From PSRI01 sp041484195 (lineage in GTDB: Bacteria > Bacteroidota > Bacteroidia > Chitinophagales > Chitinophagaceae): DNA of 64,000 nt. Below, piece by piece: positions 54,063-62,031 of the stretch. The stretch's first letter is position 1. Every line of letters begins with the position of its first letter. A program made the translations under genes and the position numbers. Location of the stretch: contig JBGPHC010000001.1 in assembly GCA_041484195.1 (NCBI GenBank), forward strand, positions 1 to 64,000, read 5' to 3'. The notes under the pieces are model-generated. The model was given only the letters and a program-made list of their open reading frames with translations. It was not told the DNA's origin and searched no databases.

Positions 54063-54626
54063 TCAGACCGACATGATTTCTTTTTCTTTCGCGGCAAGAT
54101 GTTTTTCCACGACAGCAGTGTATTTATCAGTAGTCAATTGAATGGATTTCTCTGTGTCTTTGGCCACATCTTCACTCAGGCCGCTTTTCTGCAATTTCTT
54201 GATCTGCTCGATGGCGTCTCTCCTGATATTTCGAATGGCTACTTTGGAATGTTCGCCTTCATTATGTACTTTCTTCACCAGGTCCCTTCTCCTCTCTTCA
54301 GTAAGGGGAGGCAGGAAAATCCGGATGATTACGCCATCATTTTGGGGCGTTACACCTATATTGGCCGCAATAATCGACTTCTCAATAGGCTGAAGCATAT
54401 TCTTCTCCCAAGGCTGGATGGTGATTGTGCGGACATCCACCACTGAAATATTACCCACCTGACTTATTGGTGTTGGTGATCCATAATAATCTACCACTAA
54501 ACCGTCCAACATTTGGGGATTGGCCCTGCCTGCTCTTATTTTCCCCAATTCCACTTCAAGGTGGCCGATAGCTCTTTCCATGGAGGCTTCGGCCTCCTGG
54601 CTAATACTGGATAATTCTTCTGTCAT
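54063..54626 (-). CDS. frr: Ribosome recycling factor
   Basis: RRF splits post-termination ribosomes with EF-G. The 187-residue length is standard. Motifs include KIRAGRANPQMLDGLVVDYY, ISVVDVRTITIQPWEKNML and the C-terminal helix LTTDKYTAVVEKHLAAKEKE. In many bacteria frr follows pyrH; here it stands apart, upstream of nothing related. Confidence 0.95.
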   Translation of the reverse strand: MTEELSSISQEAEASMERAIGHLEVELGKIRAGRANPQMLDGLVVDYYGSPTPISQVGNISVVDVRTITIQPWEKNMLQPIEKSIIAANIGVTPQNDGVIIRIFLPPLTEERRRDLVKKVHNEGEHSKVAIRNIRRDAIEQIKKLQKSGLSEDVAKDTEKSIQLTTDKYTAVVEKHLAAKEKEIMSV

Positions 54627-54690
54627 AGAAAAAAAATTGGATGCGTTGCAAAACTAACGAATGGCAGGATAAAAAAGAATTCAACAATAA

Positions 54691-55824
54691 TCAGTTCTGT
54701 TCAGCCACTGACTTATTGGGATTCAAAGGCATAACCTTGGACTGAACCTGGCGGCCGGACAATTCGTCCTCTTCGGCCAGGAATAGTTTTGGTTTGGGTC
54801 TGGTGAAATACAGTAGTCCGATTCCAGCCGATGCCACCCCAACCAGCAATGCGAAGAGATAATTGACTCCAATATAGCTCAGGTAATATGCGGCGACTGC
54901 TAGTGATATATTAACGGATACCAAAGTAAAAGTGGTTGCCGTATGGCTCATACCCCTGTCCAGCAGAAGGTGATGTACATGGTTGCGGTCGGGACTGAAG
55001 GGAGAACGGCGATTGAATATGCGTATGGCAAAGACCCTGAGTGTATCATAAAGCGGAACAATGAGTATCGCCACGCCCACAGCAGGAGCAGCATCAATTG
55101 GGAATGGAGTTCCCGGACTGTCCGCCACATTGATAAAATGGATAACCAGGATGGCATTAGCCATTCCAATCAAAAGTGATCCCGTATCGCCCATGAATAT
55201 GCGAGCAGGAGAATGGTTGAATATCAAAAAAGCCAGTAAAGCCCCGGCGAGTGCGAATGCAAAAGTTGAGTAAGCCAGATGGCCTACCAAATAAAAATAG
55301 ATTCCGAATACCAGTGAAGTGAATAAACCCAGACTACCGGCAAGTCCGTCAACACCATCAATCAGGTTAAATGAATTGATGATGACGATCACAGTGAAAT
55401 AAGTTAATGCCAAACTAAAAACTTCGGGCAATTCATGCACACCAAAAAGTCCGTGCATACTCTTGATGATGATGCCGCCCTTGTAGATTATTATGAATGC
55501 GGCTATAATTTGCCCGATGAATTTTTTCAATGCGGTGAGCACCAGAATATCATCTTTCAAACCCAGGAAAAATATCACCAGACAAGCGGCGAAAAAATAT
55601 TGGAACTCAACGGCGGAATCGAAAGAGATTGTCATCAGGCAGGCCATGATCAATCCTGCAAATATTCCAAGGCCTCCCAGCGAAGGAATGGGATTTGAAT
55701 GGCTTTTCCTGGCATTGGGTTCATCAAACAATTTCTTAATGACGGAAACATTGATGATGACCGGAATGGACGTATAAGTAATGATAAATGCCAATGCGGT
55801 TGCAAGTAAAATCTTATCCATCAA
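54691..55824 (-). CDS. Undecaprenyl-phosphate sugar-1-phosphate transferase (WecA/TagO type)
   Basis: A 377-residue membrane enzyme of the GT4/MraY-WecA group that moves a sugar-1-phosphate from a UDP-sugar to undecaprenyl phosphate, starting surface glycan synthesis. About ten membrane helices are visible. Catalytic landmarks are PSLGGLGIFAGL, the Asp-rich NSFNLIDGVDGLAGSLGL, NHSPARIFMGDTGSLLIG and the His motif PDRNHVHHLLLDRG. The HVHH motif places it with WecA-like rather than MraY enzymes. No glycan cluster is adjacent. Confidence 0.88.
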   Translation of the reverse strand: MMDKILLATALAFIITYTSIPVIINVSVIKKLFDEPNARKSHSNPIPSLGGLGIFAGLIMACLMTISFDSAVEFQYFFAACLVIFFLGLKDDILVLTALKKFIGQIIAAFIIIYKGGIIIKSMHGLFGVHELPEVFSLALTYFTVIVIINSFNLIDGVDGLAGSLGLFTSLVFGIYFYLVGHLAYSTFAFALAGALLAFLIFNHSPARIFMGDTGSLLIGMANAILVIHFINVADSPGTPFPIDAAPAVGVAILIVPLYDTLRVFAIRIFNRRSPFSPDRNHVHHLLLDRGMSHTATTFTLVSVNISLAVAAYYLSYIGVNYLFALLVGVASAGIGLLYFTRPKPKLFLAEEDELSGRQVQSKVMPLNPNKSVAEQN

Positions 55825-56070
55825 GCCCCGTTTAGAGATGCAAAAATAGAGATATCGCCATGAACCATCAAGCTTAATACATTTCTATTATTCAATAACT
55901 TATGATTAACACATCACTATTGTACGCCTATTAAATAATAACGGTTGGCGAAGCATGTTAGTATTCCAGATTAAATTTATGCACAATTTTTTCAAATATT
56001 TGCTTTTGTTTAATGTGAGGCGATAATCCACAACTTTAAATTAGCTTTGCCTCCTCAATAAAAAAGGGCT

Positions 56071-56904
56071 ATGACAGATCTAAAAAAAATGGCTTCGCAA
56101 ATCAGAAGGGATATTGTCAGGATGGTGCATGAGGCCCAGAGTGGACACCCGGGCGGATCACTGGGATGCGCAGATTTCTTTACCGCGCTCTATTTCCAGA
56201 TAATGAAACATGATCCAAAATTCAATATGGATGGTATCAATGAAGATATTTTCTTCCTTTCAAACGGCCATATATCTCCTGTTTTTTATAGTACCCTTGC
56301 CAGATCAGGTTATTTTCCCTTAAGTGAACTTCATACTTTCCGCAAACTCAATTCGCGTTTGCAGGGCCACCCGGCTACACACGAGCACCTGCCGGGGATA
56401 CGCGTTGCATCAGGCTCGCTGGGACAGGGCATGAGTGTTGCCATTGGCGCCGCCCTGGCCAAGAGGCTGAATAAGGACAGCCGTTTAGTATATTCTTTGC
56501 ATGGGGACGGCGAACTTGATGAGGGTCAGGTATGGGAATCAATCATGTTTGCGGCACACCGTAATGTGGACAACCTGATATCAACCATCGACTGGAACGG
56601 ACAACAGATTGACGGACCTACCAGGGTGGTGATGAACCTGGGCGATATCAGAAGAAAATTTGAGGCATTTGGATGGACCACCCTTGAAACAGACGGGAAT
56701 GATATGGATGCGCTGGTAGCAACACTCAATGAGGCCAGGGACATGACAGGAAAAGGCAGTCCCGTTGGCATTATGATGCATACCGTAATGGGAAAAGGCG
56801 TGGATTTTATGGAAGGCCACCACGAATGGCATGGTATAGCACCCAACGACGAACAATTGCAAAAAGCACTCGCCCAATTACCCGAAACGATTGGCGATTA
56901 TTGA
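56071..56904 (+). CDS. Transketolase, N-terminal subunit
   Basis: A 277-residue protein equal to the N-terminal thiamine-binding half of transketolase: HEAQSGHPGGSLGCADFFTA, GSLGQGMSVAIGAALA and the TPP site LHGDGELDEGQVWESIMFAA with ISTIDWNGQQIDGPT. Split transketolases consist of two proteins that normally sit side by side. Here the next gene is on the opposite strand and unrelated, so the C-terminal subunit must be elsewhere or lost. A -7 box TAGCTTTG lies at 56042. Confidence 0.9.
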   Translation: MTDLKKMASQIRRDIVRMVHEAQSGHPGGSLGCADFFTALYFQIMKHDPKFNMDGINEDIFFLSNGHISPVFYSTLARSGYFPLSELHTFRKLNSRLQGHPATHEHLPGIRVASGSLGQGMSVAIGAALAKRLNKDSRLVYSLHGDGELDEGQVWESIMFAAHRNVDNLISTIDWNGQQIDGPTRVVMNLGDIRRKFEAFGWTTLETDGNDMDALVATLNEARDMTGKGSPVGIMMHTVMGKGVDFMEGHHEWHGIAPNDEQLQKALAQLPETIGDY

Positions 56905-57091
56905 TTTTATCAGAATCAGAAATACCGATGCCCAACGCCCTGGAATAACCGCACTTTGCGCTGCCCTGTACTCTGGCCAGATTCCAGTAGTTGGTACTAA
57001 ATCAGACGATTTTTTCAAGCCCAGGAGAAATCATTCAGTTGCAGCTTCGTATCCGCAGTTTCCTGCACTTTGATTCTATTTCAATCAGGGG

Positions 57092-58312
57092 TTAATTTCT
57101 CAACTCAAAAGGCTGATTGGCGGCTCGTGCGGAGGGTATCCAGGATGCCAGCAAAGCAATCAGCATTACTGTTACCGAAACCGTCATTAAATCCACAGCC
57201 TTCATCTTCACGGGGTAATAGTCTATGACAAATGAAGTTCCTTCCAGCGGAACCAGTTTGAAATGAATTTGCGCGTAAACAAGCAGTGATGCGATCACAA
57301 TTCCCATTCCCAGGCCCAGCGCAGCCAGGATCGTGCCTTCACTCAAAAATATTTTTTGGATGGTACCTTTTGAAGCTCCCAGGGCCTGCAAGACCTGGAT
57401 ATCCTTTTGTTTTTCCATGACCAGCATGGTCAGTGCACCCACCAGGTTGAACATGGCTACTACCAATATCAAAATAAAAATCACATAGATCGCCAATTTT
57501 TCCAGTGACATTACCTTGTACAGGCTCTTATTCTGTTCATATTGGGTGAGCACCTGGTATCCTTTTCCCAAAATGCTTTCCATTTGTTGTTTCACAGGCT
57601 TTTCCATACTGGCCGCCGTCAAAGCTATTTCGGCGCTGCTATACTCATCCTTCCCAAATCGCATACTCTGTTTTACAAAATCCAGGTTTGTCAGGACATA
57701 CCTGTTGTCGAATTCCTGCTGAATGGCGAATGCGCCGGTAGGAATGAGTTTGCCTTCGCTGAAAGATGACAGAGGATCATTCAGGTCGCTTACACCTTTC
57801 CGGGGGAGATCCACTACCAGGCTTCCGATGCTCCTGTCACTCATCACACCAATTGCATTTTCCACGCCTACACCCATTACCGCCCCCGGCTGGTCAACAT
57901 CCCCCAGCAAGAATCTGCCTCTCACCAGGTTCTTATTTACGGTTGTGACCTCTGTATAATTTGAGTCCACTCCTTTGAGTTGAATCATCGCGCTGATATC
58001 TCCATTCCTGATCAGCGCCTTTTCTTCCGCAACCAGCGAAATGCTCTTTACACCGGCGATCATATTGAGCTGGTTCAATTGTGTGCGGGATAGTTGAAGA
58101 GTCTTGCCGCTTGCCGGTGTTATCTTGAGATCCGTATAAAATGTGGAATAAAGAGATTTTACAAGGCCTTCAAATCCATTGAAAGCGCTCCAGAGTACCA
58201 GGAGGGAAGCCGTGGCAAAAGTAATGGCCGTGACGCTTACCCATGAAATGATATTGATGGCGTTGGTTGACTTTTTGGCTTTGAAATATCTCCAGGCAAA
58301 AAGGAAGTACAA
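57092..58312 (-). CDS. ABC transporter permease, LolC/LolE-FtsX type
   Basis: A 406-residue permease with one N-terminal membrane helix (WRYFKAKKSTNAINIISWVS start), a large periplasmic MacB-like domain and three C-terminal helices (FILILVVAMFNLVGALTMLV, GMGIVIASLLVYAQ, VTVMLIALLASWIPS). It matches lipoprotein-releasing LolC/E permeases. The loop KQKDIQVLQALGASKGTIQK is a typical coupling motif. The ATPase partner is not adjacent. It follows rbfA on the same strand. Confidence 0.88.
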   Translation of the reverse strand: MYFLFAWRYFKAKKSTNAINIISWVSVTAITFATASLLVLWSAFNGFEGLVKSLYSTFYTDLKITPASGKTLQLSRTQLNQLNMIAGVKSISLVAEEKALIRNGDISAMIQLKGVDSNYTEVTTVNKNLVRGRFLLGDVDQPGAVMGVGVENAIGVMSDRSIGSLVVDLPRKGVSDLNDPLSSFSEGKLIPTGAFAIQQEFDNRYVLTNLDFVKQSMRFGKDEYSSAEIALTAASMEKPVKQQMESILGKGYQVLTQYEQNKSLYKVMSLEKLAIYVIFILILVVAMFNLVGALTMLVMEKQKDIQVLQALGASKGTIQKIFLSEGTILAALGLGMGIVIASLLVYAQIHFKLVPLEGTSFVIDYYPVKMKAVDLMTVSVTVMLIALLASWIPSARAANQPFELRN

Positions 58313-58340
58313 TGTTGAAGAATTAAAGTTGAGCTAAAAG

Positions 58341-58718
58341 TTAATCATTTTTCGGGTTGTCGGGTTTCCCTTCCTGGATCTTTCTCAACAGATCCTCCAT
58401 TCTGAAGGCGTGCTCGAGGGTATCATCAAGAAAAAATTTCAATTCTGGCATCCTGCGCAATTGGTGTTTTATTCTGGCTGTGAGTTCTTTCTTGATCTCC
58501 CAGGACCTGTCTTCAATTTTACGGAGGGCTTCATTGGGACTCTTTACCTGGAAAAAACTGAGATAAATTCTGGCTTCCAATAAATCGGGCGTAATCTTTA
58601 CCGATGCAATTGAAACCATGCCTCCATCAACCATCGTGAGCCCAAGGCGCTGAAAGATTACGTTCAACTCTTCAAACAAGAGCCCGGCCACCTGTTTTTG
58701 TCTTTTCCCTTCCTGCAT
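58341..58718 (-). CDS. rbfA: Ribosome-binding factor A
   Basis: RbfA helps 16S rRNA processing and 30S maturation, chiefly in the cold. The 125-residue protein has a KH-like fold with VDGGMVSIASVKITPDLLEA, IYLSFFQVK and RIKHQLRRMPELKFFLDDTL. It lies 28 bases upstream of the permease gene and is divergent from the ABC exporter. Confidence 0.93.
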   Translation of the reverse strand: MQEGKRQKQVAGLLFEELNVIFQRLGLTMVDGGMVSIASVKITPDLLEARIYLSFFQVKSPNEALRKIEDRSWEIKKELTARIKHQLRRMPELKFFLDDTLEHAFRMEDLLRKIQEGKPDNPKND

Positions 58719-58792
58719 GCCATTAGTTTTTAGTGGCTGTAAATTTAGTTACTTTGCGCCTTAATTACTCTTAATAATCTATTGCTACATAA

Positions 58793-60616
58793 ATGAAAAG
58801 CCTCGGCACTATTTTTAAATACATAAAACGCTATCCTAAGTTAGTATTCGCTTATTTCACCTTCAATGTGCTGTCCACCATATTTTCCCTGATCTCACTC
58901 ACTTTGCTGAGCCCCTTTCTCATGCTCATCTTCAATGTGGATAGTGGAATCAGGAATATACCTGCAAAGACAAATTTCCTGACTGGCACGCTGGACCAAT
59001 TCAAGAACCTGGTGAGGACCATGACGGATTCGGACGAGGGAAAAATAAAAGCATTGGGTTTGATATGCATTGTCGTGGTTATAGCAGTCATATTGAAAAA
59101 CCTGTTCTTCTACCTGGCCATGTACGTACTCAATCCAATCCGTAACAGGATTTTGAATGATATGCGTTCAGACATGTTTCAAAAGATCCTCAATCTGCCT
59201 ATCGGCTATTTCAATGAACAGCGTAAAGGTGACATCATGAGCCGCCTCACCAATGACCTGCAGGATGTGGAATTCAGCACGGTGAGTTTTCTGGAGTCAT
59301 TTTTCAGGGAACCCATCACCATCATAGTGTTTCTGGCATATATGATTAGTACGAGTCCCGAGCTATCCATATTCCTCATGATTTTTTTGCCGGTATCCGG
59401 TCTCATAATCGGGCGCATCGGGCGTTCCCTGAAAAGAGTTTCTACCAGGGTACAGGAAAAACTGAGCTCAATTCTTTCCATCATTGATGAAACACTCGGC
59501 GGCATGCGGGTGGTAAAAGGCTTCAATGCCGAAGCCCAGCAATTGCAGAAATTCGATGATGCCAATGAAGAACTCCTGCATATTAAGAATAAGGCCAATC
59601 GCAGGAGGGATATGGCTTCGCCTGTATCTGAATTGCTGGGTGTAGCAGCTGTTTGCTGTGTGCTGTATTATGGCGGAAGGCTGGTACTCAAAAGCCAATT
59701 TTCCCTGAGTGGTACAGATTTCCTCGCATATATCGCCGTATTTACCCAGATCATTAATCCATTGAAATCGCTCAGCGCAGCTTCTTACAATATCCGCAGG
59801 GGAGCAGCCAGCATTGAAAGAATCCAGAGCCTTATCCGGGAGCAGGAAGCCATACAGGAAATACCAAATCCTGTTCCTATTAAGAAATTTGAAAAGAATA
59901 TCTTATTCATCAACGTTGGTTTTAATTACGGGGAGGCAACCATCCTGAAGAATATCAATCTTAGTATTGAAAAAGGAAATACCATTGCTATTGTCGGATC
60001 TTCGGGCTCTGGTAAATCAACTCTCGCCGACCTCGTTCCCCGCTTTCACGATGTGAGCTCGGGTGAGTTACTGATTGATGGAAAGAATATCAGGAATTAT
60101 TCGCTCAAAGGGCTCCGTGCCCTGATGGGTATTGTGACTCAGGAACCCATACTCTTCAATGATACTATTGCCAATAATATTGCATTGGGACAGCCCGGCG
60201 CGTCTTTGCAGGAAATTGAGAGAGCAGCAAGGATCGCGAATGCACATGACTTTATCATGCAGAAAGAAAAGGGCTACCAGTCCAATATCGGCGACAGGGG
60301 TAGCAAATTAAGTGGTGGGGAAAGACAGCGTCTGACTATTGCAAGAGCCGTACTCAAGAATCCTCCTATACTCATCCTTGATGAAGCCACATCTTCTCTC
60401 GATACAGAAAGCGAAAGGCTGGTACAGGATGCCATCAACCGGCTCATGGAGGACAGGACTTCCATCGTTATTGCCCATCGCCTTTCCACAGTGAGGCATG
60501 CGGATGAGATCATCGTTCTGCAAAAAGGCGAAATTGTTGAAAGGGGAACCCACGATCAGTTATTGAAATCCAGGGGCATGTACCACAGACTGGTGGAAAT
60601 GCAGGAAGTAAAATGA
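58793..60616 (+). CDS. ABC exporter, fused permease-ATPase (MsbA-like)
   Basis: A 607-residue half-transporter working as a homodimer. The first ~330 residues hold six membrane helices (for example YFTFNVLSTIFSLISLTLLS). The ATPase has Walker A IVGSSGSGKSTLADLV, the signature LSGGERQRLTIARAVL, Walker B ILILDEATSSLDTESE and the H-loop IVIAHRLSTV. MsbA-type lipid export is the most likely role, but drug or peptide export cannot be excluded. The gene stands alone. Confidence 0.9.
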   Translation: MKSLGTIFKYIKRYPKLVFAYFTFNVLSTIFSLISLTLLSPFLMLIFNVDSGIRNIPAKTNFLTGTLDQFKNLVRTMTDSDEGKIKALGLICIVVVIAVILKNLFFYLAMYVLNPIRNRILNDMRSDMFQKILNLPIGYFNEQRKGDIMSRLTNDLQDVEFSTVSFLESFFREPITIIVFLAYMISTSPELSIFLMIFLPVSGLIIGRIGRSLKRVSTRVQEKLSSILSIIDETLGGMRVVKGFNAEAQQLQKFDDANEELLHIKNKANRRRDMASPVSELLGVAAVCCVLYYGGRLVLKSQFSLSGTDFLAYIAVFTQIINPLKSLSAASYNIRRGAASIERIQSLIREQEAIQEIPNPVPIKKFEKNILFINVGFNYGEATILKNINLSIEKGNTIAIVGSSGSGKSTLADLVPRFHDVSSGELLIDGKNIRNYSLKGLRALMGIVTQEPILFNDTIANNIALGQPGASLQEIERAARIANAHDFIMQKEKGYQSNIGDRGSKLSGGERQRLTIARAVLKNPPILILDEATSSLDTESERLVQDAINRLMEDRTSIVIAHRLSTVRHADEIIVLQKGEIVERGTHDQLLKSRGMYHRLVEMQEVK

Positions 60617-60648
60617 GATTTTGAGCAAGATATCAGTCAGTTCCCAAA

Positions 60649-61101
60649 CTAATATTTTCTGATAAGCACAACACCGGCTATGAGCAGCAGCACTCCGATA
60701 ATCCTGCCAGCATTAATTTCCCTGGTTGCCATTCCCAGCCAGCCGAAATGATCAATAATAACGGCTGCCAATAGTTGCCCGGCAATCACCAGCGCAAAAC
60801 TGAGGGTAGTGCCCAATAAAGGCACGATGAAAGTGATTATAGCTACATAGAATGCGCCAATCAATCCGCCCGTGAACAGCCATAGCGGAGCAGACTTGAG
60901 TCCCGTCCATTGGAAATTTCCCCTCCTTGTAATAAAAATATATAAAGCCAGCACCAGCGTGCCTGTCAGGAAAGATATGAAGGCAGCGATCACGGGACCT
61001 CCCCCTACTCGTGAGAGCCTTGAATTGATACCCGCCTGGATTGGTAGAATGGAACCCGTAACTGCTGTCAGCATCATCAGCAGTAAGTATTTGGTTTGCA
61101 T
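60649..61101 (-). CDS. YdcZ-family (DMT) membrane transporter
   Basis: A 150-residue protein with five predicted membrane helices, matching the YdcZ/DUF606 half-size drug/metabolite transporters: TGSILPIQAGINSRLSRVGG, VIAAFISFLTGTLVLALYIF, PLLGTTLSFALVIAGQLLAA and IIGVLLLIAGVVLIRKY. Half-size members usually work as dimers. Substrate unknown. It lies beyond the terminator of the DksA-like gene, so it is probably a separate unit. Confidence 0.85.
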   Translation of the reverse strand: MQTKYLLLMMLTAVTGSILPIQAGINSRLSRVGGGPVIAAFISFLTGTLVLALYIFITRRGNFQWTGLKSAPLWLFTGGLIGAFYVAIITFIVPLLGTTLSFALVIAGQLLAAVIIDHFGWLGMATREINAGRIIGVLLLIAGVVLIRKY

Positions 61102-61111
61102 AATATAAAAA

Positions 61112-61139
61112 TAAAAAACCGTCCGCTTACACTGGACGG
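61112..61139 (-). terminator. Rho-independent terminator of the ileS-dksA-like operon
   Basis: Stem CCGTCC/GGACGG with a 9-base loop. On the minus strand it is followed by TTTTTTATT. It lies 28 bases beyond the stop of the DksA-like gene. Confidence 0.85.
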
Positions 61140-61166
61140 CCGTTAGATATTTAGTGGCTGCGACTA

Positions 61167-62027
61167 TTATTGCACATTGGGATTTTTTGCATAGCCCATT
61201 TTGGCTTCGATGCTCAGCGTAGCGTGGGGCACGGCACGTAATCTGGCCTTGTCAATCAGTTTGCCCGTTACACGACAGATACCATAAGTCTTGTTTTCTA
61301 TACGCATGAGAGCTTTTTCCAAATGATCGATATATTGTATTTGCCTGCTGGCCATCTGGCTAAGCTGTTCCCTTTCCATGCTGATGCTTCCATCTTCCAT
61401 GGTCATATACCTGTTCTCACTCTCGTCTCCGCCCATATCATCCTTCCTGGTGATAAGCCCCTGCAAATAAGCCAATTCCTTCTTCGCTGCTTCGAGTTTC
61501 CGCAGGATCAAATCCTTAAATTCCACAAGTTCCGAATCACTGTATCTCATACTGGGTCCACTTTGATTGTTTTCAGGCTGATCGAGAACGGATTTTGTAA
61601 AATCAGGTTCATATTTTCTGGCAGCCGTGGTAGTTAATTTAGGTAATACAATGGGTTTGATTTCCCTCTTGGGTTCTGGTTTCCCATGGTCTTTCACCAC
61701 TTTCTTGATTTCGGGAAATTTGTGCACGGAGGCCGGTTCATATTTATGGACATATTTTTCATCTTTATGAATATGCTTCTCAATCTTTTTGGCGATTTCG
61801 ACCTTTTTTGCTGGTATTGGTTTTTGGGCAACCGGCTTACTTGGCTTCTTCACGGCAGGCTTCCTGGCTTCGGCTTTTTTTGCAGGCTTGGCAACAACTT
61901 TCCTGGCTGGCTTGGAAGGTTTGGCCAGTTTTTTGGGAGCCGACTTTTTAGCAGCAACAGCCTTTTTCACGGGCTTTGCAGCCTTTTTAGGAGCCGCTTT
62001 TTTTGGCGCTTTCTTATTGGTTGCCAT
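61167..62027 (-). CDS. DksA/TraR-like protein with a histone H1-like N-terminal tail
   Basis: A 286-residue protein from the ATG at 62027 (an ATG eight codons upstream overlaps ileS). Residues 1-75 are Lys/Ala/Pro repeats (KKAPKKAAPKKAAKPVKKAV) like histone H1 or Hc1. A charged linker follows. The C-terminal ~120 residues match the DksA/TraR coiled-coil and zinc-finger region: EFKDLILRKLEAAKKELAYL, then YGICRVTGKLIDKARLRAVP. Only the first of the four zinc cysteines remains (CRVT; SIEA at the second pair), as seems usual for this Bacteroidota subgroup. It follows ileS by four bases, so both are co-transcribed. The role is probably RNA polymerase or nucleoid binding. Confidence 0.85.
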   Translation of the reverse strand: MATNKKAPKKAAPKKAAKPVKKAVAAKKSAPKKLAKPSKPARKVVAKPAKKAEARKPAVKKPSKPVAQKPIPAKKVEIAKKIEKHIHKDEKYVHKYEPASVHKFPEIKKVVKDHGKPEPKREIKPIVLPKLTTTAARKYEPDFTKSVLDQPENNQSGPSMRYSDSELVEFKDLILRKLEAAKKELAYLQGLITRKDDMGGDESENRYMTMEDGSISMEREQLSQMASRQIQYIDHLEKALMRIENKTYGICRVTGKLIDKARLRAVPHATLSIEAKMGYAKNPNVQ

Positions 62028-62031
62028 GCTT

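Noticed and set aside
55890..55925. Possible fifth copy of the TAACTT operator before the transketolase gene (TAACTTATGATTAAC...TATTG)
   Set aside because: The right half-site and the spacing to TATTG do not fit the other four sites.
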